A stretch of DNA of 64,000 nt from Lachnocurva sp029100405 (lineage in GTDB: Bacteria; Bacillota; Clostridia; Lachnospirales; Lachnospiraceae): NCBI GenBank assembly GCA_046263755.1, contig JBJYZC010000002.1, positions 124,001 to 188,000 of the forward strand, written 5' to 3'. This document shows positions 35,328-43,620 of this stretch, in pieces. Both the position numbers and the translations under genes were made by a program. How positions within the stretch are numbered: position 1 is the first letter of the stretch; every line of letters starts with the position of its first letter. The notes under the pieces are model-generated. The model saw only the letters and a list, made by a program, of their open reading frames with translations, searched no databases and was not told where the DNA came from.

Positions 35328-37247
35328 TTACATTACCTTCTGAAACATATGGCGCACCTTGTCCAGGCGGCTGTTTGGACGGCGGGGCTGGATGACTGGC
35401 TTGCCGACAGCGGCCTGATACCCTTTCAGTTCTGTAAGGCATACGCTCTGCCCGTTGGTGTAAAAGGCCAGATCAGTACGGTATGCCTGTATACAGCGGG
35501 CGGGAATCTCGCCAGTAAAGACAACTTCATCCTTTTTTTCCTGGACCGTTTCGATGGTGGCACAGTATTTCGGTGCATCATGATAAGCCCTGGAAAGGTA
35601 TTCCTGGGGCGCATAGAGGGTGAAGGAGAGATAAGGTTCCAGCAGTTGCGTCCCTGATTCCTTCAATGCCTGTTCCAATACAATCGGGGCCAATGAGCGG
35701 AAGTCCGCCGGCGTGCTGACCGGACTGTAATAAAGCCCGTATTCAAAGCAAATCTTACAGTCCGTTACGTTCCAGCCGAACAAGCCCTGCTCCAGCCCGT
35801 AACGGATACCATCCCTGACAGCGTTTTGAAAACTCTGGTTCAAGTATCCCAGCGAAACCCGGCTCTCGTATTGTACACCGGAGCCAAGCGGGAGTGGTGT
35901 AACAGACAGTCCGATGGATGCCCAAAACGGGTTGGGCGGCACCTCGATATGGATGGTGTGGCTGGCTGCTTTGAGCGGCCGCTCCATATAAATGACGGTG
36001 GGTTCCTTTACCACTGTTTCAAGCTTGTATTTTTCCGACAGCAAAGCGGAAACAACCTCCAACTGCACCCGGCCCAAAAAAGAAAGAATGATCTCATGGG
36101 TGATGGAATCCACCTCGCAGCGCAAAAGCGGGTCAGTATCCGCAAGTTGCGTAAGAGCGTCCAGCAGCCGTTCTCTTTGCGCTGCCGTTTTCGGCGCAAT
36201 CGACGTCCGCAGCATGGGGAGGGGGTCCTCACGCCACCTTTTACGAGGGAGCCGGGTTGGGTCCCCTAATACATCGTTTAACCTCACGCTGTCGCTGGGA
36301 AGGATAACAATTTCACCCGGATAAGCGGTGTCTGTCCGAACAATTTCCCCTTTGGATGGAATACGCATCTCTGTGATTTTCAGCTTTTCTCTCCCGGCCA
36401 GGGCCACCGTATCCCGCAGGCGCAGCGTTCCGCTGTATAGCCGTAGATAGACACGCCGCTGGCCGCAATCTGTATACTCCACCTTGAAAACGCTGCCGCA
36501 TAGGGCGGCGCTCCCCTGTTCCCCAATCGGTTGGAACAGCCCTGTCACCGCATCCATCAACGGTTGAATGCCAAGGCCCTTTTTGGCGCTGCCATAATAG
36601 ACCGGGAACAGGGAGGCGTCTTGAACCCGCTGCTGTTCCTCCCGCGCAAGTTTTTCCCGGCTGATTGGTTCTCCTGCGATATACTTTTCCAATAATTCAT
36701 CGTTATTTTCGATGACCGCATCCCATGCTTCTATGTCGGTATTTTCCTCCAGGACTATTTCCGGGGACAGCGACACCGTCTGCTTGATGATAATATCGGC
36801 GGAGAGCTTATCCCGAACAGACTGAACCACGCTCTGCAAATCAACGCCAGCCTGGTCGATCTTGTTGATAAAGATAACGGTGGGAATGTTCATTTTCCGC
36901 AGGGCATGGAACAGAATACGGGTCTGGGCCTGCACGCCATCTTTAGCGGAGATCACCAAGATGGCCCCATCTAAAACAGCCAAAGAGCGGTACACCTCCG
37001 CCAAAAAATCCATGTGGCCGGGCGTATCCACAATGTTAACTTTACATCTGTGCCACTGGAAGGAAGTGACTGCCGCTTGAATGGTAATCCCACGCTGCCG
37101 CTCCAAAAACATGGTGTCTGTTCTTGTAGTCCCTTTATCCACGTTTCCCTGTTCCGCAATCGCTCCACTGGCATATAGCAGGCTCTCCGTCAAGGTCGTC
37201 TTTCCTGCGTCTACGTGGGCAAGAATGCCAATATTGATTATTTTCAT
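35328..37247 (-). CDS. tet(W): Ribosomal protection protein Tet(W)
   Basis: The 639-residue product has the exact Tet(W) length and nearly all remembered Tet(W) sequence, from MKIINIGILAHVDAGKTTLT to RPNSRLDKVRHMFQKVM. G motifs are AHVDAGKTT, DTPGH and NKID. It is an EF-G-like GTPase that removes tetracycline from the ribosomal A site. A few N-terminal residues (AIAEQGNVDKG) differ from the Tet(W) I recall and look Tet(O)-like, so slight mosaicism is possible. The leader carries a peptide and an attenuator. Confidence 0.95.
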   Translation of the reverse strand: MKIINIGILAHVDAGKTTLTESLLYASGAIAEQGNVDKGTTRTDTMFLERQRGITIQAAVTSFQWHRCKVNIVDTPGHMDFLAEVYRSLAVLDGAILVISAKDGVQAQTRILFHALRKMNIPTVIFINKIDQAGVDLQSVVQSVRDKLSADIIIKQTVSLSPEIVLEENTDIEAWDAVIENNDELLEKYIAGEPISREKLAREEQQRVQDASLFPVYYGSAKKGLGIQPLMDAVTGLFQPIGEQGSAALCGSVFKVEYTDCGQRRVYLRLYSGTLRLRDTVALAGREKLKITEMRIPSKGEIVRTDTAYPGEIVILPSDSVRLNDVLGDPTRLPRKRWREDPLPMLRTSIAPKTAAQRERLLDALTQLADTDPLLRCEVDSITHEIILSFLGRVQLEVVSALLSEKYKLETVVKEPTVIYMERPLKAASHTIHIEVPPNPFWASIGLSVTPLPLGSGVQYESRVSLGYLNQSFQNAVRDGIRYGLEQGLFGWNVTDCKICFEYGLYYSPVSTPADFRSLAPIVLEQALKESGTQLLEPYLSFTLYAPQEYLSRAYHDAPKYCATIETVQEKKDEVVFTGEIPARCIQAYRTDLAFYTNGQSVCLTELKGYQAAVGKPVIQPRRPNSRLDKVRHMFQKVM

Positions 37248-37279
37248 GTGATTGTCCTCCTTTTACAGCCCGAAGGGCA

Positions 37280-37320
37280 TAAAAATCCCCAGCAGTAAAA
37301 TACTTTTACCACTGGGGATT
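37280..37320 (-). terminator. tet(W) attenuator
   Basis: On the minus strand AATCCCCAGTGGTAAAA pairs with TTTTACTGCTGGGGATT (two mismatches), followed by a short U-run. The same arrangement stands before tet(M) in Tn916. The 5' arm overlaps the end of the leader peptide, so ribosome position can control folding. Confidence 0.85.
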
Positions 37321-37350
37321 ATAAGTTGCGGACATACACATATACAGCAT
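37306..37350 (-). CDS. tet(W) leader peptide
   Basis: A 14-codon frame, MLYMCMSATYNPQW, ends with TAA inside the 5' arm of the attenuator. Its position and length match the leader peptides of tet(M) and tet(W). Slow or stalled ribosomes under tetracycline would favour read-through. Confidence 0.75.
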   Translation of the reverse strand: MLYMCMSATYNPQW

Positions 37351-37478
37351 ACACCTGTTTGTGAGTGCTGTTTTTGGGGATATGTCAAAATTGATAAGGC
37401 AAAAGTATTCTTAAATTGGGTACAAAAAACTAAGCCCCTACAAAAGGGACTATCATAATCCTTTGTTCCCACTATTTG

Positions 37479-37484
37479 ATTATA
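37479..37484 (-). promoter_or_regulatory. -10 box of the tet(W) promoter
   Basis: TATAAT on the minus strand in a context (AAATAGTGGGAACAAAGG downstream) like the Tn916 tet(M) leader. The -35 is weak. Just upstream lies a 7-codon frame, MRQGILK, with an AAAGGAG site. Confidence 0.55.
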
Positions 37485-37499
37485 GTTTTATTTAAGAAT

Positions 37500-37888
37500 A
37501 CCTTGCCGCATATTTTTTACTCCTTTTCTAGATTAAATCATTGTATCACATCAGTTTTAGGAAAGCAAGTACCTAAAAGAAATTTTTCTTCCCCTTATAT
37601 GTAACAATCATACCGGCTTCCTAGCGTTCAGAATGTTTTCTGCTGTCTGCTGTGGTGTTTGGTTGGAATTGTCCAACCAAAAGCCGATCCGTGGTGTTGT
37701 CTGCATTTTACTAAATACAAATTCAATGTATACAGAAAGAAATATATAAGGAGTGGGAGGGATTCCGCCGTAGTCGGCATTGTAGGAAAATCCAAAAGTT
37801 TAGATTTTCTCAAAATGCTTATCTTTTGGTCTTTGGTTCGGAATAGTGTAGTGCTGGCGGTCTATCTCTTGTTTTCGGTTGCTTGCTT
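37500..37888. other. Element end region without a recognisable gene
   Basis: This AT-rich stretch between the tet(W) leader and the right end has only short frames that resemble nothing I know. A perfect hairpin, TTTGGTTGGA/TCCAACCAAA, lies at about 37658-37681. It is probably the non-coding end of the resistance module. Confidence 0.5.
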
Positions 37889-37906
37889 CCTTACCGTACA
37901 TGAGCA
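37889..37906 (-). repeat. Right terminal inverted repeat
   Basis: On the minus strand, TGCTCATGTACGGTAAGG starts directly after host AA. It supplies the final AHVR codons and the stop of the interrupted GTPase gene. Confidence 0.8.
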
Positions 37907-39687
37907 TTATGACAGGGGAGATAACCGCCCGGCTCCATGGAAAGCCTGCCGAGCCCTCCGGTATAGGAATTGACCTGGGCCTGATAATCTCCAAGTTCAG
38001 AGACCGGCACAAAGCCTTCGATCATGCAGCTGTCACCGTTCTGACTGGGAGATTCGATTTTTCCTTTCATTCGGCTTAAGTCATTCAGGGCCCGGCCGAT
38101 TTTATCCTGTGGAACCGTAAGATGGATGCGGTAATAGGGTTCCAGGAGGACATTGGTCGCCCGAAGGAGGGCATCCCTTACCGCGAGTTCCGTTGCTTTT
38201 CGAAAGTCGCCTCCGACGGTGTGTTTCTTATGAGAAGCTCCGGATACAAGGACAAAGCGGAGATCCGTAAGGCCGGAATTGGTCAGAACCCCCGTCAGGC
38301 GGCCGCTTCGCAGGGTCCTTAAGATCTGATGCTGGTAATTTTCTTCCAGGACGTCCGTCGGACAGATGCTTTCGCAGGAAATGCCTTCCCCCGCTTCTAA
38401 GGGTTCAAGGCGAAGCCTTACATCTGCAAAATGCCGTAAAGGTTCAAAGTGTCCATGTCCTTCCACCGGCTCGCGAATCGTTTCCATGTAACGGATCTCT
38501 CCCTGATCGAAACTGACCTCCAGATCATACCGGTCCTGAAGTTTTCGGGTCAGGATCTCTTTTTGAATGGGGCCCATCAGACGAAGATGAATCTCATCCG
38601 TCTCTCTGGTCCATTCGACATCTAGCAAAGGGTCTTCCTCATTGATCTCTTTTAAGGCCACAAGAAGGGTGTGACTGGATGCAGTGCCTTCCGGAACTGC
38701 CCTGTACCGAAAGACCGGAGTCAGACTCGGCCTCTTTTCCTGCGGTTCAAATCCATAGCCCATGCCCGGAAGAGAGCCGGTCAGCCCGGGTATCCCAACA
38801 AGGTCTCCCGCTTTTGCAAGAGATACGGTTTCATATCGACTGCCTTGATATTTTCGAAGTTCCGTTACCTTGACAGGACCTGGAGTGATCTCCGTTCGCG
38901 GAGTCAGGGAGCCACCGGTGATCTTCAGAAAGCTGATCCTGTTTCCTTTCTCGTCCCGTGTAACTTTGTAGGTTCTTGCCCCGAATGTTTCCGGATAAGC
39001 AGGTGTTCGAACAATCGCTGAAAGGACCCGAAAGAGATTTCCTACTCCTTCATGGCTTCGGGCAGACCCGAAGACGACCGGGAAGATATGCCTTTCCTTC
39101 ACGGCAGAAGCAAGCAGGTCCCCGTCGATCTTCATGGTTTCCATATAGGACTCCAGCAGTTTCTCATCTCCTGTTGCCACTTCCTCGGCCCAGTCCACTT
39201 GCTCTTCAAAACCTTCCGGGAAGGGAATCATGTTTTCCGACAGTTCCTCCCGTAATTCATCCATGATCTCACCCCTGCCCTTGTCTCGTACAAGATCCAT
39301 TTTATTGACGAAGACAAGGACCGGAAGCTGGTATTTCTTCAAAAGATCCCAAAGGGTACGGGTATGGCTCTGAATGCCGGCCGGGCCGGAGATCAGAAGG
39401 ATGGCATAATCCAGGACCGACAGGGTCCTCTCCATTTCTCCGGAGAAGTCCACATGGCCCGGGGTGTCCAGAAGAGACAGTTGTAAGTCCCCGATCGAAA
39501 GCTCTGCCTGAGAGGAAAAAACCGTAATGCCCCGTTCTGCCTCGATGGGATCATAGTCCAGAGTACTGGTTTTGGAATCTACGGAGCCCTCCTTTCGGAT
39601 GCTCCCGGATTCATAGAGCATGGCTTCGGAAAGGGTTGTCTTTCCGGCATCCACATGTGCCAGTATACCGATGACTGCTTTCTCCAT
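37891..39687 (-). pseudogene. N-terminal half of split TetM/EF-G-like GTPase-NYN gene
   Basis: The 598-codon frame encodes an EF-G-like protein: G1 AHVDAGKTT, switch IERGITV-type EAERGITVFSS, DTPGH, NKMD, then the later EF-G domains through SYTGGLGRLSMEPGGY. Native sequence ends at PCHN, and the last four residues AHVR come from the element. It is a chromosomal relative of Tet(M)/Tet(W), not a known acquired class. All G motifs are present, so the truncated GTPase may still fold and act on ribosomes. CGGAGGTATCGG precedes the ATG. Confidence 0.85.
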
Positions 39688-39780
39688 CCGATACCTCCGA
39701 TAAAAATTTCAAGTCATTCTACCTCAAAAATGATAGCGGTTTTTTCTGTCATTTACGATCAATTCCAAGAAAAAAATGCG

Positions 39781-39812
39781 AAAAAAATCTCCCGGTCTTT
39801 CCCGGGAGATTT
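39781..39812 (-). terminator. Terminator of glgP
   Basis: On the minus strand AAATCTCCCGG pairs with CCGGGAGATTT, then a T-rich tract. It also separates glgP from the GTPase gene. Confidence 0.85.
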
Positions 39813-39834
39813 TAATTAAGGTCTATTCTTTCAC

Positions 39835-42102
39835 TTATTTCAGCTTCCAAATCTCGTCATTGTACTGGGCGATGGTACGGTCGGATGAGAAGAATCCGGC
39901 ATGGGCGATATTAACGAGTGCCTTTCTGTTCCATGCTTTTTGATCCTTGTAATCCTCGTAGACCTGATCCTTGACCTGAATGTATTCTTTCAGATCCAGA
40001 AGGGTCATGAACCAGTCTTTACTGATCAGCTCATGGTGGAGACGCTCCAGGTTCTCTGCATTACCGATCTTCCTTAATTCATCCCCGACAATAAAGTCTA
40101 CCAGTTCCTTAATTTCCGGATCCTTGTAGTAATCTCCGGGATGATAGCCGCTTTCTGCATACAGCTTTACGACGGTATCTGCATCCTTACCGAAGATATA
40201 GATATTGTCATCGCCAACCAGCTGATGGATCTCCACATTGGCGCCGTCTTCGGTTCCAAGTGTCACAGCTCCGTTCAGCATAAACTTCATGTTCGAAGTA
40301 CCGGAGGCTTCCTTGCTGGCCAGTGAGATCTGCTCTGAGATCTCTGCTGCCGGAATGATCTTTCCGGCATAGGTCACATTGTAGTTCTCTGCCATGACCA
40401 GACGGAAGTAAGGAGCTACCTCCAGATCATTTGCAGTCAGATCCTGCAGACAGAGGATCAGATGAATGATGTCCTTAGCAATGACATAGGCCGGTGCCGC
40501 CTTGGCACCGAAAATCATTGTGATCGGTGTAGACGGTTTCTTCCCTGCCTTGATCTCCAGATACTTATGGATCGCGTAGAGGCAGTTCATCTGCTGGCGC
40601 TTATACTCATGCAGTCTCTTGACCTGAACATCGAAAATCGAATCCGGATCGATGGTAAGTCCCTGATTTGCCTTCATATACTCTGCCAGGCGGACCTTAT
40701 TCTCATGTTTGATTTCTCCGAGTTTCTTCAGAACTTCCGGATCATCCACATATTTCATCAGATCCTGAAGCTTCATGGCATCCTTCTTGTAATCATCGCC
40801 GATCAGGGAAGTGATATAGGCAGAAAGCTTTGGATTACAGTGCACCAGCCAGCGGCGGAAGGTAATACCGTTGGTCTTATTATTGAACTTTTCCGGATAG
40901 AGCTTATAGAAATTATGCAGCTCGGAATTTTCGAGGATCTCGGTATGAAGCTTTGCCACACCATTTACACTGTGACCGTAATGGATATCCATGAAGGCCA
41001 TATGTACCCGGTTTTCATCGTCGATAATATAGGTCGACCGGTCAGTGACCTTAGAGCGGACACGATTGTCCAGTTCGCGGATGATGGGAAGAAGATGGGG
41101 AACCACGGCTTCCATGTAAGACATAGGCCAGGTCTCCAGGGCCTCTGCCAGGATCGTATGATTGGTATAAGCACAGGTCTTTGTCACAAGATCAATGGCC
41201 TCATCCATAGTGAATCCTTCCTTCTGCAGAAGGCGGATCAATTCCGGAATCACCATGGAAGGATGGGTATCATTGATCTGGATCGCTACATGCTTGTCCA
41301 ATTCATGGAGGTCATAGCCCTTCTCCTTACACTCCATAAGGATCAGCTGGGCTGCGTTGCTGACCATGAAATATTCCTGATATACCCGTAAGAGACGGCC
41401 ATTGTCGTCGCTGTCATCCGGATAGAGGAAAAGAGTCAGATTTTCCTTGATATCTGTCTTATCAAAATCGATGGAATCCTCACCGACGATTTGATCATTG
41501 ACGGAATCCAGATCGAAAAGATGGAGCTGGTTTACCTTTCCCGTCTCATAACCGGGAACTGCAATATCATACAGACTGGAAGTGACGGTTGCCTTCCGGA
41601 AAGGTACCTCGAAATGCACATCTTCCCGGCGGGTCAGCCAGCTGTCCTTGGTGATCCAGGGATTCTTCACTTCATGCTGGAGATGATTTTCGAACTTCTG
41701 CTGGAAGAGACCGTAATGATAATTCAATCCGACGCCGTCTCCCGGAAGATTCAGGCTGGCGATGGAATCCAAAAAGCATGCTGCCAGGCGACCAAGACCA
41801 CCATTGCCAAGAGATGGCTCCGGCTCGATTTCCTCGATGTCGGCAATTTCTTTTCCATGCTTCTTTAAGATCTCATTGATCTCATCATAGAGTCCCAGGT
41901 TAATCAGGTTGTTAGACAAAAGCTTACCGATCAGAAACTCTGCGGAGATGTAATAGAGCTTCTTGTCTCCGGAGACTGCCGGCTCTTCTGCCATTTTTTC
42001 CTTGGTTAGCTGCATCAGAACATCAAATAGTTCTTCTTTGCTGCAGTTGTCCAGATCCTTTCCGCAGCGATCTTTCAACAGCTGATTGATTTTCTCTTCC
42101 AT
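39835..42102 (-). CDS. glgP: Glycogen/starch/alpha-glucan phosphorylase
   Basis: The 755-residue enzyme releases glucose 1-phosphate from alpha-1,4-glucans. It has the substrate motif EPSLGNGGLGRLAACFLDS and the PLP lysine in EASGTSNMKFMLNG followed by GTEDGANVEI. CAGGAGGAGTTATTAG precedes the ATG. It lies 62 bp downstream of a LacI-type regulator in the same direction. Together with the GH13 hydrolase, phosphohexomutase and pgi in the window it forms a route from glucan to glycolysis. Confidence 0.96.
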   Translation of the reverse strand: MEEKINQLLKDRCGKDLDNCSKEELFDVLMQLTKEKMAEEPAVSGDKKLYYISAEFLIGKLLSNNLINLGLYDEINEILKKHGKEIADIEEIEPEPSLGNGGLGRLAACFLDSIASLNLPGDGVGLNYHYGLFQQKFENHLQHEVKNPWITKDSWLTRREDVHFEVPFRKATVTSSLYDIAVPGYETGKVNQLHLFDLDSVNDQIVGEDSIDFDKTDIKENLTLFLYPDDSDDNGRLLRVYQEYFMVSNAAQLILMECKEKGYDLHELDKHVAIQINDTHPSMVIPELIRLLQKEGFTMDEAIDLVTKTCAYTNHTILAEALETWPMSYMEAVVPHLLPIIRELDNRVRSKVTDRSTYIIDDENRVHMAFMDIHYGHSVNGVAKLHTEILENSELHNFYKLYPEKFNNKTNGITFRRWLVHCNPKLSAYITSLIGDDYKKDAMKLQDLMKYVDDPEVLKKLGEIKHENKVRLAEYMKANQGLTIDPDSIFDVQVKRLHEYKRQQMNCLYAIHKYLEIKAGKKPSTPITMIFGAKAAPAYVIAKDIIHLILCLQDLTANDLEVAPYFRLVMAENYNVTYAGKIIPAAEISEQISLASKEASGTSNMKFMLNGAVTLGTEDGANVEIHQLVGDDNIYIFGKDADTVVKLYAESGYHPGDYYKDPEIKELVDFIVGDELRKIGNAENLERLHHELISKDWFMTLLDLKEYIQVKDQVYEDYKDQKAWNRKALVNIAHAGFFSSDRTIAQYNDEIWKLK

Positions 42103-42164
42103 CTAATAACTCCTCCTGTAAATTTCTGCAAGAGCTGCAGATTCTACTTTTATCACAAAAAGCC

Positions 42165-43202
42165 TTAAAGCTTCATGTCTCTTACGGATTCCTGTTCCAT
42201 CAGGCTTGCATCATAAACCAGATGCTCTACAGGTTCATTCTCCCCCTCAATCTGTTTCATCAAAAGCGCAACTGCCGACTTGGCCAGATGTACTTCCGGC
42301 TGCTTGATCGTTGTCAAAGCAGGTACCATATAACGTGTCATCTCCAGGCCATCGAAGCCAATCACGGAATAGTCTTCCGGGATCTTCTTTCCGGCCTCGG
42401 AAATCGCCCGGTAGGCGCCGAAGGCTGCAAGATCGGAAATCACATAGAGTGCAGTAAAGTCGATTCCGTCCTCGATCAGCTGCTTTGTCGCCTGATAACC
42501 TGCGGCTATGGAATAATCCGGGACATCCTCCGGCATAGAGCGGATCAGCTCCGGGTCCACTTCGATACCGTTATCCTTCAAAGCCTTGATATAGCCCTGC
42601 GTTCTTAAGTATCCTACAGCGGTATCCTCTTTTCGACCGGTGATGATCGCGATCCTCTTATGACCCTTTTTACAAAGATAGTCCACGGCCTTATAGCTCT
42701 CTCTGCTATCATCAATTGCAACAGTAGAGCAGCGGGTCACCTTTTCTTCCGGATTCAATGCAACCGTACAGAAAACGAAAGGGATATTCAGATCCTTGAG
42801 GCGGACCTCCGGATTCTGGAGAAAACCGCCCATGAAGATGATTCCTTTCAAGCGTTTCTCCTTGGCCAGCTGCATGGCTTCGTCTACGCCATTTTGCCGG
42901 TCATTGAGCTCATTCATAATGAACTCATATCCTCTCTTATGCAGTTCTTTCTCAAAGACCGTATACATGGACTGGAAGAACTGGTTGCCGACACCCTTGA
43001 TCAGAAGTCCTACCGTATTGGATTCCGTCAGTTTCAGATTCCTGGCGGAAGAATTCGGTACAAAGTGAAATTCCTTTACGACACGAAGGATCCTTTCTTT
43101 GGTTTTGGCATTGATCCCGGGATCATCATTAATGGCACGTGATACCGTACTTGTACTTACTTTGCAAATTTTAGCAATATCCTTAATAGTAAGAGTTTCC
43201 AT
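42165..43202 (-). CDS. LacI/GalR-family transcriptional regulator
   Basis: The 345-residue protein has the N-terminal HTH and hinge (LTIKDIAKICKVSTSTVSRA, FHFVPNSSARNLK) and a periplasmic-binding-like sensor domain. ATG 43202 is chosen because METLTIKDIA fits the family; the frame is open to 43232. Its position before glgP suggests control of glucan use by a maltose-type sugar, which is an inference. Confidence 0.92.
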   Translation of the reverse strand: METLTIKDIAKICKVSTSTVSRAINDDPGINAKTKERILRVVKEFHFVPNSSARNLKLTESNTVGLLIKGVGNQFFQSMYTVFEKELHKRGYEFIMNELNDRQNGVDEAMQLAKEKRLKGIIFMGGFLQNPEVRLKDLNIPFVFCTVALNPEEKVTRCSTVAIDDSRESYKAVDYLCKKGHKRIAIITGRKEDTAVGYLRTQGYIKALKDNGIEVDPELIRSMPEDVPDYSIAAGYQATKQLIEDGIDFTALYVISDLAAFGAYRAISEAGKKIPEDYSVIGFDGLEMTRYMVPALTTIKQPEVHLAKSAVALLMKQIEGENEPVEHLVYDASLMEQESVRDMKL

Positions 43203-43286
43203 CCATCCTTTACTCTTTCTAATCCCCCACATCAGAAAAGCACGCTGACTTACGTCGGAAGATCCTATTGCAAACCATTCCCGGTA

Positions 43287-43364
43287 ACGGTACCGTGCCA
43301 GATGTGTTTCTTTTGAATTACCCTTTCAATTTTGTAGGTTAACATCTTTTGGGAACGTTTTCAA
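43287..43364. promoter_or_regulatory. Candidate LacI-type operators upstream of the regulator
   Basis: TTGGGAACGTTTTCAA (43349-43364) is a LacI/CcpA-like pseudo-palindrome centred on CG, and ACGGTACCGT (43287-43296) is a perfect 10-bp palindrome. On the minus strand TTGAAA within the first site and TAACCT 17 bp on could be a promoter. Sites may serve the adjacent regulator or CcpA. Confidence 0.5.
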
Positions 43365-43452
43365 CAACATTGTCCCGCTCTGTCGATTCTTTCGTCAATA
43401 GTACAGAATTTTGGGGTTTCCTTTTGTGCACTTTTTTCATTTTTTCTTGTCC

Positions 43453-43481
43453 TTTACGAACGGAAAGAAGAAAGGTAAAAT
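43453..43481 (+). promoter_or_regulatory. Promoter of the YitT-family gene
   Basis: TTTACG (43453-43458), a 17-bp spacer and TAAAAT (43476-43481). The predicted leader is about 130 nt. Confidence 0.65.
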
Positions 43482-43540
43482 AATATCTGTTTAGAAGAAG
43501 CTGATGAGTTCAGAAAGAATCAATTTGATTCGAACTTTTC

Positions 43541-43598
43541 GAGGCCGATGATATGTCCCTTGCCAGAGGTCAGAGGATGTATGATTGGCCTCTTTTTT
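43541..43598 (+). terminator. Terminator in the YitT-gene leader
   Basis: GAGGCC (43541-43546) pairs with GGCCTC (43587-43592), followed by TTTTTT, immediately before the ribosome binding site. GAGGTCA inside the loop can pair with the same 3' arm, so two folds compete. Upstream, GAATC/GATTC forms another small hairpin. This fits a riboswitch or attenuator of unknown class. Confidence 0.6.
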
Positions 43599-43620
43599 CG
43601 CGGAAAGGAGTGCCTATGAC

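Larger units (their letters stand above)
27619..37906. mobile_element. 10.3-kb composite element carrying tet(W) and tet(40)
   Basis: The host gene sequence stops at 27618 and resumes at 37907, with a 2-bp TT duplication (27617-27618 and 37907-37908). The ends are inverted: TGCTAATGTGCGATAAAG at the left and TGCTCATGTACGGTAAGG (reverse complement) at the right. Contents in order are a serine recombinase remnant, a small Cys-rich gene, a replication gene, frameshifted pcfB, a virD4-like gene, truncated maff2, tet(40), a methyltransferase and tet(W). The 2-bp duplication fits a large serine recombinase. Relaxase and mating-pore genes are absent, so it is not self-transmissible. Confidence 0.85.

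Noticed and set aside
35278..35442. N-terminal extension of the methyltransferase into tet(W)
   Set aside because: It is antisense-free overlap with tet(W) coding in another frame; the strong ribosome binding site at 35277 marks the true start.
37659..37973. Plus-strand frame of 104 codons at the right end of the element
   Set aside because: It crosses the element-host junction into the antisense of the GTPase gene and has no ribosome binding site or known similarity.
43500..43520. CTGATGAG followed by GAAA in the YitT-gene leader, like a hammerhead ribozyme core
   Set aside because: The stem II and cleavage-site pairings needed for a hammerhead are not present.
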